A stretch of 64,000 bases of DNA from Phyllostachys edulis (taxonomy: Eukaryota; Streptophyta; Magnoliopsida; Poales; Poaceae), in assembly GCA_036346405.1 (NCBI GenBank), contig CM070548.1, positions 75,770,628-75,834,627 on the forward strand, written 5' to 3'. Shown here piece after piece: positions 1 to 13,560 of the stretch. The notes under the pieces were generated by a model. It was given only the letters and a program-made list of their open reading frames with translations, searched no databases and was not told the DNA's origin. Positions within the stretch are counted from its first letter, which is position 1, and every line of letters starts with the position of its first letter. The translations under genes and the position numbers were made by a program.

Positions 1-1898
1 ACAAAGGCACCATCACTAGCATCCACTTGTCCAGATTTGAATTAATTGATAACAGGATTTAGAAGCATTTCCAAATCAAATAAACTGAACAAGGATCAAA
101 GACAAATACAAATTATTTGTTGTTCCCAGGTTTGACAAGTTAAGCTTGTCAAACACTACCGTTCTATGGACTGCAGGGCTAAGCCAAATTGAAAATAAAC
201 TATTATCATATCACATACTACCTTAAGTCACGTGTATGATTAAATTCAAGATAAGCCACAAGTTTAGGTCATAACTAACTAGGAACAGGGCATAAATAAA
301 TTTTTAGAAAGTTGCATGCAACAGTATATCTGTATTTTGTAAATCTACAGTTCAAAAGATTAGGATCAACATGGTGCAGAGAGGAAGCTTGCCTTGATAG
401 TAGTAAATAACCTCTTGCTCAGGTTCTTGTGACTCAATAAAAGGTTCAACAAACTCAGAAGAACCAGTATCTAAAAGAGAATAAAAGAATTCCAATGAAC
501 ACGGGAAAAAGCAGAGAACAAGATGCATAAAAGAATGTATGGTCAAGGTCTTAATGCAGGAGTAATAGTATGCTTAAGCTATATCTAATTTATTAAGTTA
601 ATAACCCATACATACTATCCATTGGCATTTATTATTCAGGTTTAAGTTTGAGCTTATAGCTACTGATGTCGAGTTGTTGGTGGAGCAGGACAAGCGTAAT
701 TAATTTAATTATTTAGCTTAACTTCATACAAATGAGATCTGCATGTTAGTTAAGTGTATAAAGCTTAGTCTTTGTAATCTAAGCGGGCATTTAATATCTA
801 TAAAGAAGCGGTTTTAAGGATTTGACTTCTTGCTATAATTGTTGTCGGTTTGGACAACAATAAATAATAAGGAACCTTACCATTTTGGGCAGCGTGGAAC
901 TATACACCCATTTATTATCTATCATTAGTAATGTAAGATGTTGGGTGAATTAGTTGGTGTTGTCGGTTTGGACCAATAACCCAAAAGCGATAATACTTTA
1001 ACTACCGGTTTTGGTTGTACGGAGAACAACACCGGACAAGAATTTTAATGGAAGTTACAATTATCTAGGAAGTACTTAATACCATACTCCTAATCACTAA
1101 CCCTTAACCGACTAGTATAAGAAAGAAATGGAAACTACACCATTTATGGGTTTTAGCCAAGCAAAATCGACAGAGAAGAGATTTATATTAATGAAAGAAC
1201 TAGGGACTTTAAAAACTTTAAAGAAAGGTTATGATCTGCTAGGGTTTCTATTAGGACCTAAACAACTAACATCTTGGTATGAGAAATCTAAAGTTCTTGA
1301 AGCGATATGAAAAACGAAAAAATTAAAATACAAGTTTTTAGCTAAATCAAGATAGGAGCATCACATGAATAGATGAGTGATTCTTGTGAGCTCTTGAGGT
1401 TCTTAGGAAGCTTAAAGTGACGAAGCCAAGGTATACTTACCGGCTAGGGTTAGAGGATAAAGGATCGATTACGGTCAATAGAAAAGATCCAAGTCCTTTC
1501 TTTGATTCGACCAAAACAAGAATGGTAGAACTAAGTCTCTAAAGATCATTAGTCATATTCTTGCTAAGAAAAGATGGAACTTAACTCACCGGTGAGGTTT
1601 TCCAAGATGAAGCTTCCTGACTCAAGTTGACGAGGGAGCAAAAGTCCTAAGTCCAAACCTACAAGAAATACCCAAAACCACCTTAGTATGAGAGGTAGGT
1701 ATGCTTGTAGTTGAACAAAGGTGGAAGAGCAAGGAGCTTCTTTGTGAAGGAAAATAAAGATGGTGAGCTCCTTTGGTCAACAATGGCAGGAGTCCTTGAC
1801 TAGGGTTTATATAGTATAAAAGTTTGTAGAGTAACCGAGATCACTCTAGAAACAAGGAGGTGGCATCTAAAGATAACTATGAAGGAAAAATATCCTCT
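1..1898. other. AT-rich region without recognisable gene
   Basis: No ORF here has recognisable protein character; the longest are about 60 codons. A short phrase (gttgtcggtttgga) occurs twice, near 840 and 957, which hints at degraded repeat DNA. I see no intact LTR, terminal inverted repeat or RNA gene. Confidence 0.4.
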
Positions 1899-3387
1899 TT
1901 AGTCTTGTTCACCACCTCTCACGGCGAGAAACGTTACCTTTGGTGCACCGCCTGTGGGAGCAAAACCGCCGTGACAAGCTGGGTCCCAGGCGATCACGCC
2001 ATGCGCGCGCGCAGCAGAGCTCAATCGTGACCACCGTTCGATTAGAAATGGCGGTGGTGATGCGAGGTTAAAAACAAAGTTGAAAGCGGTGTCGAGAGCG
2101 TGGGCCACACGATCTTCACGGACGGCCACGATCGCGAGGTTACGAAGTGGTCGAGCGGCCCAAGTCACGAGTCGTCGATCCGCGTTAAAGGTGAGATTCG
2201 ATGGTAGCGAAAAGTGGTCGATCGGCCCACTCAAGGAAGGACGTTGGATTCAAATCAACGGTGGCCTGAATACACGTCCGGGGTTTTCAACGTGATCCAC
2301 CGTGCCGTGGGATCTAACTTTTACTGGTGAGATCAAGGGGTTGGTGGGTGGTCAAAGTGCCCACTAACGAGGAGCCTCCGATTTAGATTTGATGGTTGAG
2401 ATTGGATAGGGGCTGTAGCGGTCGAACGGCCCAATGGATCGGGGCGGTCCATTGCCGATCCAACGGTGGCCGGAAGTGAGGTTAGTTGGTCTCAAGCAAT
2501 GATGATGTATAATCCTTAGACATGTGATCGGCATGGTTTTCTACATGTGTAATAGCACTCTTAGGGGTTGCCAATCGCTACTCATAACTGGGTAGTTATA
2601 AAGATAGCTTTCGGGTATGCTATGAAACATGCGGAGGAATGTGACTGGTCAGATATGGGATTTACCCCTCCTAACTTAACAAGAGAGATGTCTCTGGGCC
2701 CCTCATTGTGGTCGGATAAAGAAAGTTCATGGTCATGCCACTAGTGGTCGAAGTGTTCGACCACGTGAAGTTATCCGACACTCGATTGAGAAAGTATTGA
2801 ACAGTCCATGGATGGCACAACATCTCACCTAGAGTTCAACCAGACATCGTGAGGCAAAGGGAGAATACACGAGTAGGTCGCTTAGTTCGATCAGTTACGG
2901 ACTTGTCGTATGGAGATACGAGCTGGTTGTAGACTGGTTGAATGTAATCACAGAGTGGTCAAAACCTGGTCATAAGGAGTTACGAACTGGTCGTGACCAA
3001 ATACGAACTAGTCGTATAGAGATAGGACCTGGTCATAAGTGATGAGGACCTAGTCGTAGATCATATTGCATTAAGGTTCGTCCGATATAATTTGTGTGTA
3101 TTCGGGAATCGTTATGTCTTGCTAGGAACCGCTAGCGACTTATGGTCGGAAAGGGTTTCCGAGTCACAACCGATTATGCATGAACCTACAGGGTCACACA
3201 CTTAACGGGTTGAAACAAACCAGTACGGATATGATTCATCAAACGTGTTCGGATAGGATCCGTCACGAGCACTATATAAGGAGATACATGAGGCTGTTGG
3301 GAGAGCATGGGTGAACATAACAGACAAGACACACGAAAGTCGTGAGTTGAGTTGTTCCACCGAAACCCTAGCCGCCATCTGTAAGAT
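1899..3387 (+). repeat. LTR-like sequence, upstream part (unclassified retroelement)
   Basis: Non-coding sequence rich in variations on 'ctggtcgta' (about 2,880-3,060). It leads to a plausible plus-strand TATA box (actatataagg, about 3,271-3,281) and a transcript-leader-like stretch ending in 'accctagccgccatct'. This looks like the U3-R part of an LTR whose continuation is displaced to about 6,166-6,546 by an inserted element. The left border is not clear. The low ORF content and TATA context are seen; the LTR assignment is inference. Confidence 0.3.
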
Positions 3388-5534
3388 TGAGGAGACCGAC
3401 TAGAGGGGGTGAATAGGCGGTTTTAAAACTTTTTTGGCTAAAACCGATTTCTAATGCGGAATTATAAACAAATCGATTTTGCACAATAAAAGCCTAAATC
3501 AACTAGTCTTTACTATGTGCACCAACAATATGAGACTATATAGAGATAGCAATCATACACAAGCAAGTAAGCAATTTAATACAAGGAATATAAATTGCAC
3601 GAAGTAAAGCACAAGAATGCAAACCACAATTAACACGACGATGTTTTATCGTGGTGTTCGGAGACTTGCCGGTCTCCCCTAATCCACGTTGAGGTAAGCC
3701 CAACCACGTTGGACCAGCTCCATAACTTGAGCCAACACCTCCGAGGTAAGTCCAACCACTTGGACTGGTTCCAAATTGAACCAACACCTCGCTCCACTAG
3801 GGTTGCTCTTTCCTCTACTCCAGAGATGGCGAGCACCACAACACTTACAAACCGCCCGAGTCTTCTCACAATCTTCTTTGAGAAGCTCACCGGCGCAACA
3901 ACGCCACCACACCATCTAGGTGTCGGCAAACACCAAGAGTAACAAATCTTAGACCCTCACTTGAACTAATCAAGTGTCTAAGCTCAAGTGGATACACAAT
4001 CCGCTACCTAATGCAACACATGCACTTAGGGTTTACCTCTTAAAGCTCACTAGGTGCAACACATGCACATATGAGAGTAGAGGGTTTGCTCTTTGCTCAA
4101 GGGAGTGTATAATGGCACCAGCAACTTGCCCTCACATGGCCAAGGTGGGTATTTATAGCCCACACACAAAAACTAGCCGTTCGGATAAAGTCTGCTGAAA
4201 AATTAGCAGGAGCGGTATAACCGCCAACCAAGTTGCAGTACGACCACACCTCTGACAAAGCACAGTAACGGCTATGTCAGAAGCTCTGAACTAGCCGTTA
4301 CAAGTTAGCACGGTACGACCGCCAACCAACCTGTGGTACTACCGCTGAGCCCGGTCGTACCGCTCAAGGAGTGTGGTATTACCGTTCGTAGGGTTTCGAA
4401 CCCAACCGAAAAGACACACTCTCTGGAAAAAATGTACCGCCACACAGGCATCGGTACAACCGTAGAGCGGTACTACCGTTTCACAACCATGGTACTACCG
4501 ATTTCCAAGAGAGGCTCCGAACTAAAAAACACCGCTACTGTTTTAAACGAACCGCCGACTAGAAATCGGAACAACCGGACTTGCGGTCAAACCGCACCAA
4601 GATCCGGTCGTATCATTGCTTGACAACATGCCAAAGAACATGCCGCAGATTACTACCGATTTTCCAAAGAAAACAACAGCTTGCATCCAAAATAAGTTCA
4701 ATTGCAAAACACATTTGACAATTGACAAGAGATACAAACAAAGGTTCAAAGTGAGATTCTCAACAAGTTGCAAAACACATTTGCGAACTTTTAGAATCAC
4801 ACCACAAGGAACAAGGTACATAGACTTAAACCATTTGTAAAACACATTCGCAAACTAAAGTCACATGCTACAAGGATAATACATGCGCCACAACTATTTG
4901 CAAAACACATTCGCAAGTATTGGCAACATGTTAACAAGATGATGCATGAGCTTCAACTATTTGTAAAACACATTCGCAAATAATTGCATCATGCCAAGAT
5001 GAGCTAGAGCAAACACATTGAGTATCAACACATGACTAACTCAAGCTACTAGTCGAAGACCCCTCTTAATAGTACGACAACCTATATTAGCAATCCGGTC
5101 TACCTTCAAACACCAAGACCGGTAAAAAACTAGGGACACATCCTTAGCCCTAGCTAGTCATACATTTGTCTTGCACAGCCACTTGAAGCTTGATGACGCA
5201 TATCTTTGCTTCAAGTCCAGGTCATTGCTTGAAATGCATCAACCCATGATGCATCCTTCACTTGATCTCCATCAACACATGATGGGCCTTCTCTTTGACT
5301 TGATGATCAACTCATGATCATCTCCTCTTCTTGAACATCATCAACACATGATGATTTTCTTTTCTTCGAGTTCTTGATATGATGCTCATCAACACATGAT
5401 GATCTTCTAAAGTCTTCATCCTCATGGAACATAACCTATTTCACCAACTCATGGAAAATGTTAGTTCCACAATATGATTATCATTAATTACCACGACATA
5501 CCATTAACTCATAATGGTGGGACAAGAAACCACA
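3388..5534 (-). mobile_element. Copia-type long LTR, minus orientation (SIRE/Maximus-like)
   Basis: The left edge (tgaggagaccgactagaggg, then gtgaatagg) has the same layout as the start of the copia LTR at 54,042. The right edge ends in ...aaccaca, followed by atctttccctatttgg, which on the minus strand is a purine-rich tract directly before a TGTGG LTR start. A minus-strand TATA-like box lies at about 4,149-4,160 (the plus strand reads ggtatttatagcc). Inside are five copies of a 64-73 bp repeat (4,702-4,985) and a cluster of 'tcaacacatgatg' motifs (5,215-5,405). No coding capacity. The right border is less certain than the left. Confidence 0.5.
4702..4985. repeat. Tandem repeat, ~66 bp x 5
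   Basis: The phrase ttg(c/t)aaaacacatt(c/t)gcaa recurs near 4,702, 4,768, 4,834, 4,898 and 4,971, with less conserved sequence between. It lies inside the copia-type LTR, so it is probably a U3 repeat array of that family. Confidence 0.7.
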
Positions 5535-6546
5535 ATCTTTCCCTATTTGGTAATTGATGCTAATCATTTCAATTGCAAGTAATTGAATAGATTGGTATGA
5601 GTATATATGAACTACACAAGTTGAATATACTCAAAGAATATATGAGCATATATGAGCTACACAAGTCTCATATACTCATATGAATATATTAACTACACAA
5701 GTTATATATACTCAAGGATATGTTTCAAAGTAAAGATCCTTAATATATGTGGATAAAGGAATATAGATCAATACTAATGAAACCACAAAACATAGAGTGA
5801 ACTCCCCCTAAATGTGTGCATACACAAATGTATAGAAAGAACATATGCACATATTCAAGTTAGATGTTTGGTGGAGTTCAACCTATATTTTGGATCCGAG
5901 GAATGCAACAATACATAGAAATATGATGTCGAAAGCATACCTCTTTGATTTCTACCTTTATATCCAATTGGGACTAATCATGAGATATAGCACTAGAAGA
6001 GTTAGTTTCACAAATAGATTTATCAATATGAATGTATACCTGTTTAGATTTTCCTTTTATATCCAAGCTGAGACTAAACAATAGGTATATCAATAAGAGT
6101 GTTAGTCTCACAAATAGATTTGTCATTGATAACCAAAACTCCATTAACACATAATGGCGGGTCTAGATTCTTCACCATCTTCCTGAGAGCTCTGCCGTGC
6201 GACTTGGTGCTAGCACACCGGCGTGCGGTTGATCCTCCCCTGGACGTGTGGATACCGTAGAGATACTACTGCAGTTGTTGTTGTGCTTGAGGACGATCCG
6301 CGATCTTCATAAGGAACATCAGAGGATGATCGACCACGACCACCGCATCAACGTGCTCGACGCTAGACGATCGACTATGACCACTACATCGACGCGCTCT
6401 TCGTTGGACCAGGCTGCTTTAACTCTTTTTCCGCTGCTCTGCGCATCTGGTGGTAACGATTTGTGATCATCTACTTGCTTGGCTTTTTGGTTTACGTGGT
6501 AGAAATTTTTGATTTGTAGCTATCGTAGCCTACCCGTACCCCAACA
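5535..6546 (+). repeat. Retroelement debris, then LTR-like R/U5 end
   Basis: 5,535-6,165 is AT-rich debris next to the inserted LTR; a ~50-bp stretch near 6,120-6,168 echoes the LTR edge near 5,485-5,520. From about 6,166 a GC-richer segment resembles the displaced R-U5 of the outer LTR and ends in taccccaaca at 6,546, a plausible CA-type LTR end. I see no canonical tRNA primer-binding site right after it, so the call is tentative. Confidence 0.3.
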
Positions 6547-9500
6547 CGGAGTGCTCTAGATAAAATCCTACTTCGGTGGGGACTTCACGAGAGTGAAGGA
6601 TAGAGTGTGTCATCGACGGGTGAACACTCCGCTATACCGGTATTAGTTGATGAGATGCGTATGAGCATGAGCATGATGGTGCATTCGCATATACGAGTAA
6701 ATTATTAAATTATGCAACTTTACCTATATGGAATATGGCTTGTTTGTTTGAGTATGAGAATGGCATTAAATAGATAGATGATGATGATAACTTTGATTAT
6801 GGTTGATAAACTATTGTTTATGGCTTTATTATGTATTTGCTGAGTCTTGGACTTATTCTTGCTCTATTGTTGTTTTTATGTGACTGTTGATGACGTTTCA
6901 CTCAGGAAGGGCTAGCGCACTTGGAATCACAACCTACACCCAATTACTTGATTCATTGGACATAAGACATTTTTTATTATAGCATGATGATTTATATTTA
7001 GAACATGATGGTGTTGAATAACCTTAGATAATAAGTTAGAGTTGATTATTCATTCAATAGACTTAATCAATTGGTTTGCATTAATCATGGGTTATTGCCT
7101 TGCTATGCTTCTAGGAGTAAATTATCTATAGTTATCATATCATTATGCTTATGTTATTGTGACCCGTGGACATGTATTATCGTGATACTCTTGCGGTAAT
7201 TTATTATAAAATAATGTTCAAAGTGATAGTTAGTGGCATTCTAGGCTCCATGTTGGGCCGGGATGTTACACAAGAGTAATCAAATGAGGCTAATAGGGTT
7301 CTTTTGCATAAAGCACCATTTTCAATTTTAAATACTCATACTAAGTTTCAAGGCACTTTTTAATCTATAGCTAAAATAAAATTTTAAATTCACTTTTATA
7401 GTGGATAACCTCCATAAATGAATGGTAAAGGATACCCTCCTATCACATGGCTGACCGCCCAATTTTACCACAAGGATTAACAATCCTAAATTCATGTGCT
7501 AAATTCATTTTAAAAACAAAACCAAATTCTAACTTGAGTGGCTTTGCTCAGCATGTCCATGACCGTGGACACGGCTATTCGAATAGTTTTACACTCTGTG
7601 GAGAATGTACAACTTTACTCACAAGAGATAATGTAACACCCCAGCTTAGCAAAAGCCAAAATGTAACACAATTCTACTAACTCCAACCTTCACTACAAAT
7701 TTTTTTATCAAATCATCCACCATTAACCACTAGACATCAAGACCATACGTTTGCAATCACTAGGTCATTGTAAGTTTCAGCAAGGAAATAGTATCAAAAT
7801 CACATCCATCTCAATCCTAACAATTTATGTAGAATTATGAATAATACTCAAGTAGTAAAGACTAACCACCAGCATTGATTAAATCGATAGGGAACCAATA
7901 GAGACACAAAGTAACCAATTATTACAATGGGAGTTTCTATCATGGCAAAAATGGTGTTTAGGTAAAGTGAAGTGCATAGGTGTGAAATCCTCCTATGAGC
8001 TACTTCCACCCGATGCATGTCGGTCTCAACGATCACCTAAAACAACAAAAGGCAAGAGTAAGTCCAAAACTCAGTAAGTACATGTAAAGTCAATAAAAAA
8101 CAGCACTATAGCTTCAACAATTCTTCCTCAGTATAAAAACATACATCTTTTGATCCGTGAATGCAATGCAATGCAATTCATGCATATGCCAAAACCTCTT
8201 CTCTCTTTTGCTTATACCGGTATAGCTGAGTGTAACACCCATCAGTATTCATTTATGCCCACATTATCAAATGCGGGGACCTAAGCCCGTCCTTTTCAGA
8301 CGGGGACCCATTGCCCATATCTCAAATATGGGGATCCCAAGCCCATACCCGTGGGTACAACATGCCATCATGCATGCATAATATGAAATGACATGAACAT
8401 TCCACAATCTCTTATCATAAGCATTCTCAACTAATGAACAACGTATAAGAAATATGACATAAACATTCTCATTGTGATTGATCATATTAAGCTTGCATCA
8501 CATCAAAGGTGTTACCACACACAACATCACATTGGTATTGTACTTGCCTCAACCGTGATATGGATAGCGATGAGTAGAGTGCTCTAACCCCGGATTCACA
8601 CTATCACCTGACAATTGTACAATATACTAATAATACCTTCCAAAAACACACAACATTGCAATAAAACTAAATAGACATAACCGCTCCTAATCGCAACCCA
8701 CAACTATATCATTCCTTTCCGAACACCATTCTTTCCAAAACAGAACAGTCACCTTAGAAAAATCATAACTTTTGTTCTTTAGCTCCAAAAGTCATGAACT
8801 CAGACTTTCTGGAATCTACACAACTATATCCAAAATTTCTCAGGTGTTCTAAAGTTCAGATTATTTCGTATAAACCCTTTTTTAACTCCAAAGACCAATC
8901 TGTCATCTTCGGTAATTTTGACTTAGAAATTCTATATCTTTTAATTGGTTCATCTAAAAATAGTGATCTAAGACATTATGAAATGAATCCACATGGAATT
9001 ATCTTCCATAATAAATTTTATGCAAAATTTTCTATTCTGCACTAACCTTACTAATTTAGCATTTTCCCACGACTGTTCCCAACAGACAGTCAGAATTGAA
9101 ATGCATAATTCAAAATTTCATAACTCCTATTTTACTTGTCCAACAATTGTGTTCTTGGACTCTCTGAAATCATCACAGAGTTATCTATTTCATTGATATC
9201 AGAATACCAAATTAACCCATTTAATCTATTTAATCTATATATCTATGTGTGCTGCCAGAAACTAAGGAACTGAACAGACAGTCGGATTGTAAAAATCGTA
9301 ACTACCCATCCAATTATCATGCACAAATACTCCATGAAAAGATATTGAAACTATATACAAATCTCTAGGAGACGACATCCTCATATTTCTTACTTAAATT
9401 ATCTGAGACTACAGAACAACACGAACTGCAGACAAAATCGACCTGCTAACGATTTCTACCAATCAAAGAACTAATAATCCAAACGGGGAAGAAACGAATT

Positions 9501-9800
9501 GTCACCTTGAAGACCGTGACGAGAGCCCCTAAAATTTCTCTACGAGATCAACCCCTTCTTCTTTCCTTCTTCCCTTTCCTCCTTTCTTCCTCTCCCTTCC
9601 TCCCTCTTCCTGCTTAGCATTGATTCCAAAAGAGCGTTCTTCTGCGATGATTCGTTCTTCTCCTGTTTTTTTTCATTTAATCTCTTTTTAAAATGAAATA
9701 AAAAATTATCCTTTCACGACAAAATAACTGCTATTTTACCACAGAAGCCCTATGTCCCACTCCCATATGCTTATAACGTGATGTTTATAAAGAGAAACAA
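6547..9800 (-). repeat. Decayed 'family X' retroelement sequence, minus orientation
   Basis: No plausible protein-coding ORF. 7,270-7,650 is clearly similar to 41,590-41,945 (shared phrases include cctcctatcacatggct, catgaccgtggaca and atagttttacac). It is also similar in reverse to about 12,700-12,745, so the same family appears in both orientations. 9,540-9,660 is a pyrimidine-rich block. The family is widespread in this window but I cannot name it; a large non-autonomous LTR element is my best guess. Confidence 0.4.
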
Positions 9801-12800
9801 AAAAAAGACAAATATTGGTGAATAGTAGCTTCCCCCCTCTAATACTCTTCGCCCCCTTCACTCCCTCTCAATCCAGCCAAAATCGATCCCTAGTGTCGCC
9901 AAGCCCTCAACCCGCACGTGACCACCTAGCCACAGCCACCTACGAGGACCACCGGAGCTTTGTCGTGCCTCCCCACGCCGCCTCTACTCCTGCACTCCTC
10001 CACATCTTCTTCATCTCCGGCTTTCTCCCTCATGCCATAGCTGTTGCCTTGGACAACGGGACGTGGCGCCAACGGGGCATCATCTAATGTAACGCCCGTT
10101 TTCGGATGGCGCATAGTAATTGCTGTTCTGATTTTCGTTCTTCGCCGTAATTCAAATTACCAAGCTAATTCTGAAAACTTCCTTTCTTTTTCGGTGTGTG
10201 TTTCAAATATAATGTTTGTAACATTTGAAATTCAATTCCGCAGCGTGGAGTTTCTCCTCTCTTTTGAAATCCCAGCCCATTTTGAGTTGGGCCTCCCTAC
10301 TCTTTTGGGCTCAGCCCATTTCTCCTCTTAGGCCAAGCCCATTTCAACCTGGCCCACTTTTTTGTTTCCCTCCGGCCCAACCCGTGCCCGGCCCTTTTCT
10401 TTCCTGGTTCCCCCCTTTCCTTTTTGGCCACGCCGCCCGGGTCATCTTCCTCATCTTCTCCCCGGGTCAGCCGCCGCGCCGCTCGCTCTTCCCTCCCGTG
10501 GACGACGCCGCTTGCCCTGGCAGGTCTTGCCTCCCTCCCTCCTGTGAGGACGCCGCCCCTGCTGCCAGCTGCTCCCCCTCACCTGTCTTCTCAATGCATG
10601 CATGGCAAGATGTCGCCACAGTGTTCGCCACCCTAGAGCTCCCAGATCAAGCGATCTCCCCTCGTATTGTCTTGTCGCCATACAGACGCTGTCGGCGTGG
10701 GACGCCGAGCCGCCGCACGTCCTCGCAGCGCCTCCCCCGCTCCCTCGCCCTGTTCCCTCCACGTGCAGCCGCCCTTGCTAACGCCGCCTCGGGACACAGC
10801 ACCATCACCTCGCCAACGGCTCCAAGTCTCCTCCCTTGGCCTATAAAGCCTCTCCCGTGCCCCCACATCTCCTCACGTCGCCCTCGAGCTCCGGTAAGCC
10901 CACAAGCAAAAGCCGCCATCGTTTCCATTTTGACCACTACCACCTCCACTGCCGTCTCGCCGCTCTAGCCATCCCCCGGCGCAGCCGACCCCGTCACCGT
11001 GAGCCCCGGGCCTCTAGGAGCACTTCCCCTCAACCTCCCCCGAGGATTAGCCACTATCGCTGCCGTATGTGCCGTTCTTCCCCGCCTCTGGCCGCCGCCT
11101 ACAGCCATCCTCCGGCCTCCCCGCCAAGCCCGTCGGCTTCGCCCCGACGAGAGCTACCCCGTGCTCACCTCCCCTGGCTCAATCCACCACCGGACCCCTC
11201 CTTTCCACCATAGCCGAGCCACTGCCGCCGCTTAGCACCACCCGCCGTCGGCCACCACCCTCCTCCGGCGCCGCCACCCCCATCACCGGCACCACCTCCT
11301 CGCCTGCTCCCCGTTCCCGAGCTCAAGTCACCCCGCCGTGCCCTAGCCCGCCGGCGCGACACTAGAGCCACGCGCGCCACGCGTGCGTGCCCACGAGCGC
11401 CTGCGCGTGGCGTGTTCCGACCGTCCTCATCATTAGCGTTAATGATGTCTTAAGGCGCTAATTAAATGCTTAACTGGTTTAATTATGTTTTAACCTCCCC
11501 CCGGCCTCACTGCCTAGTGGGTCCCTCGGTGCACTGTTCCGTGAGCCGGCCTTCCCCTGCGCACATGAGCCCGGTCCACACTGTGCTGTGCACCGGAGTT
11601 CTCTCTCTCTCTCTTTCTCTTTTTCAATCCATTTAATCTTCATAAATTCATTTCTCCTTCATTATAACTCCAAAAATTATGAATTAAATTTCTAAAAATT
11701 TGTTAAATCAAGATCTTGCTAATGGCATAGGACTTGATTAATTTGGAGTTCATTTGTGTATTCTTGTGTATTTATTTACTCTCTTTACCGTTGTGCCTTT
11801 TTCTGGTATTGTCGCCCAATTAGGATTTGAAGACGCCGGAGATCCTCAAGTTGATAAAGACCAAGAGTATCAAAATCTCCTTGCCTTTAACCAAGGTGAG
11901 TCAATACTTTAACCATATTGATCCTACATTTTATGCAAATTATATTCATTTAAATTAGCAAAATTGCATGTTTTAATTCTTTATCAAATATATGTTAAAG
12001 CTTAAGGTAGTTAAATACCTATTTGATGATTTATTAATTAATATGTCATCCTTGATAATTTGAATCTATTAATCCTTGTCACCCTAGTGTAACTATATGG
12101 TAATACTAGTTATAGGTTGTACTTAAGTGACATGCTAGTCTTGCTTAAGTACCGGGGTATTAAATACCCCAATCATTATTTCCTCAAACATAAAATGATT
12201 TGGGTAGTCATTGGTGGTCCATTGACTAAAAGATGTGAAAATAATTTGGTTTACTCCTCAAAACCCCAATTGCTAGTTCTATCTGGGCGGATGGTGAGAC
12301 GGTGAGTGCTCGGGGAGTACGAGGATGGTTGGTTTGTGGAACGAACCGCCTAGATAAACCTAAGGACTTAATCTTGTCACGACCTCCCGTGTTAAACAAG
12401 TACAACCACAAGTCTGCAAAGTGCAACTTGGCTTAGTAAAATTATTAAACCCTGAATGTGTCTCACATGGTGGAGAAGGGGAAAAATGCGCAAGCGTGCG
12501 GTACATCCAGCTTGAATGGGTGAGGTTGCCAACGTTGTGGGTAGTCCAAATCTACACCCAACGCTGTGTGTACAACGATCCCGCGCAACGTATGGGCGCA
12601 ACCCCATATGGGTGAGATAACGGAAAGGGCAAGATAGTTTGAAAGGTTACTGTGATGGTTGCCTAACTACATGACTACGGAATCATGTGGGGTAACGGGT
12701 ATGACAATCTCTTGTGGGTAAAGTGTACAACATCTGCAGAGTCTAATATTGTTTAAACATCCGTGCCTACGGTCAAAGGCGGATATAGGAATCATAACTT

Positions 12801-13560
12801 GAGTTAGTTCTATTTCAACAACTTGTGGGTGGTATGAAAATGGTGGAAGGGCTCACCTAGCCCTTTGTTGGATTTTTTCCCTGAGTCTTCGAGCTCAGTG
12901 GGTGTGGTCTTTGGAGGCAGCTCCAATTGAAAAGATGCATGGGTAGAATTCGACGGATGGAACCTCTACTGTTAATAATTATTGCACTTTACTCTCTTTA
13001 TTAAACTGCAATTTGTTAAAATGCTAAGTGGTAGGACTTTGTAAGTATTATATTTGAAAAGCTTGCTTTCACAAATAAAAGAACCTGAGCCATCCTTGTT
13101 AAGCCTTGCATGTATATCATTACATTGTGTGTTGGCTCGCGAGTACGGTAGTAGTGCTCATTCTCGCTTCTCCCCCCAAACCCTTCAGATAGTGAAGATG
13201 AAGGAGACTACGCTTTCTACGAAGGCCCAGGAGATGATGGTCAAGGCTATGACGAGGAGTAGTTCAGTTCTGTAGTTAGGTCTCGCCCAGTCTAAGTAGA
13301 CTCGTTGGTACTCGTGTACAACCGATATTATCCAGCTTTTGGTTAATATCCGTTTCACACAGGTCACCCCAGCCGCTTGCCTGTGTGAGAGCCCTACCTC
13401 ACCTTTTGCTTCCGCTGTAGATTTCGTTATCTTCATGTAATATAATCAAGATGGCCTTGCGCGGCCCCCTTTGTAAAACTCGACCTAGTGAGGTCTATGT
13501 TACTCTGTGTTGTAATATTTTTGTGTTAGTTCATGACTTGTATGGTTGATTCAGCAATAT
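9800..13560 (+). repeat. 'Family X' retroelement-like unit, plus orientation
   Basis: A GC-rich leader (about 10,225-11,420) with many 'ggcccatt/agccca' phrases is followed by an AT-richer body. Segments near 12,710-12,745 and 13,361-13,386 are reverse complements of sequence in the 7.3-kb and 41.4-kb blocks. Near 13,185-13,262 the plus strand reads as the tail of an acidic protein (SDSEDEGDYAFYEGPGDD, then GQGYDEE and a stop), but nothing upstream gives an open gene. I read this as one decayed large non-autonomous element. No LTR pair or TSD could be fixed. Confidence 0.4.

Noticed and set aside
10225..11380. Long GC-rich ORFs (up to 247 codons) on both strands
   Set aside because: Pro/Ser/Arg-rich low-complexity translation in several overlapping frames, inside a retroelement-like GC-rich leader; no conserved domain.
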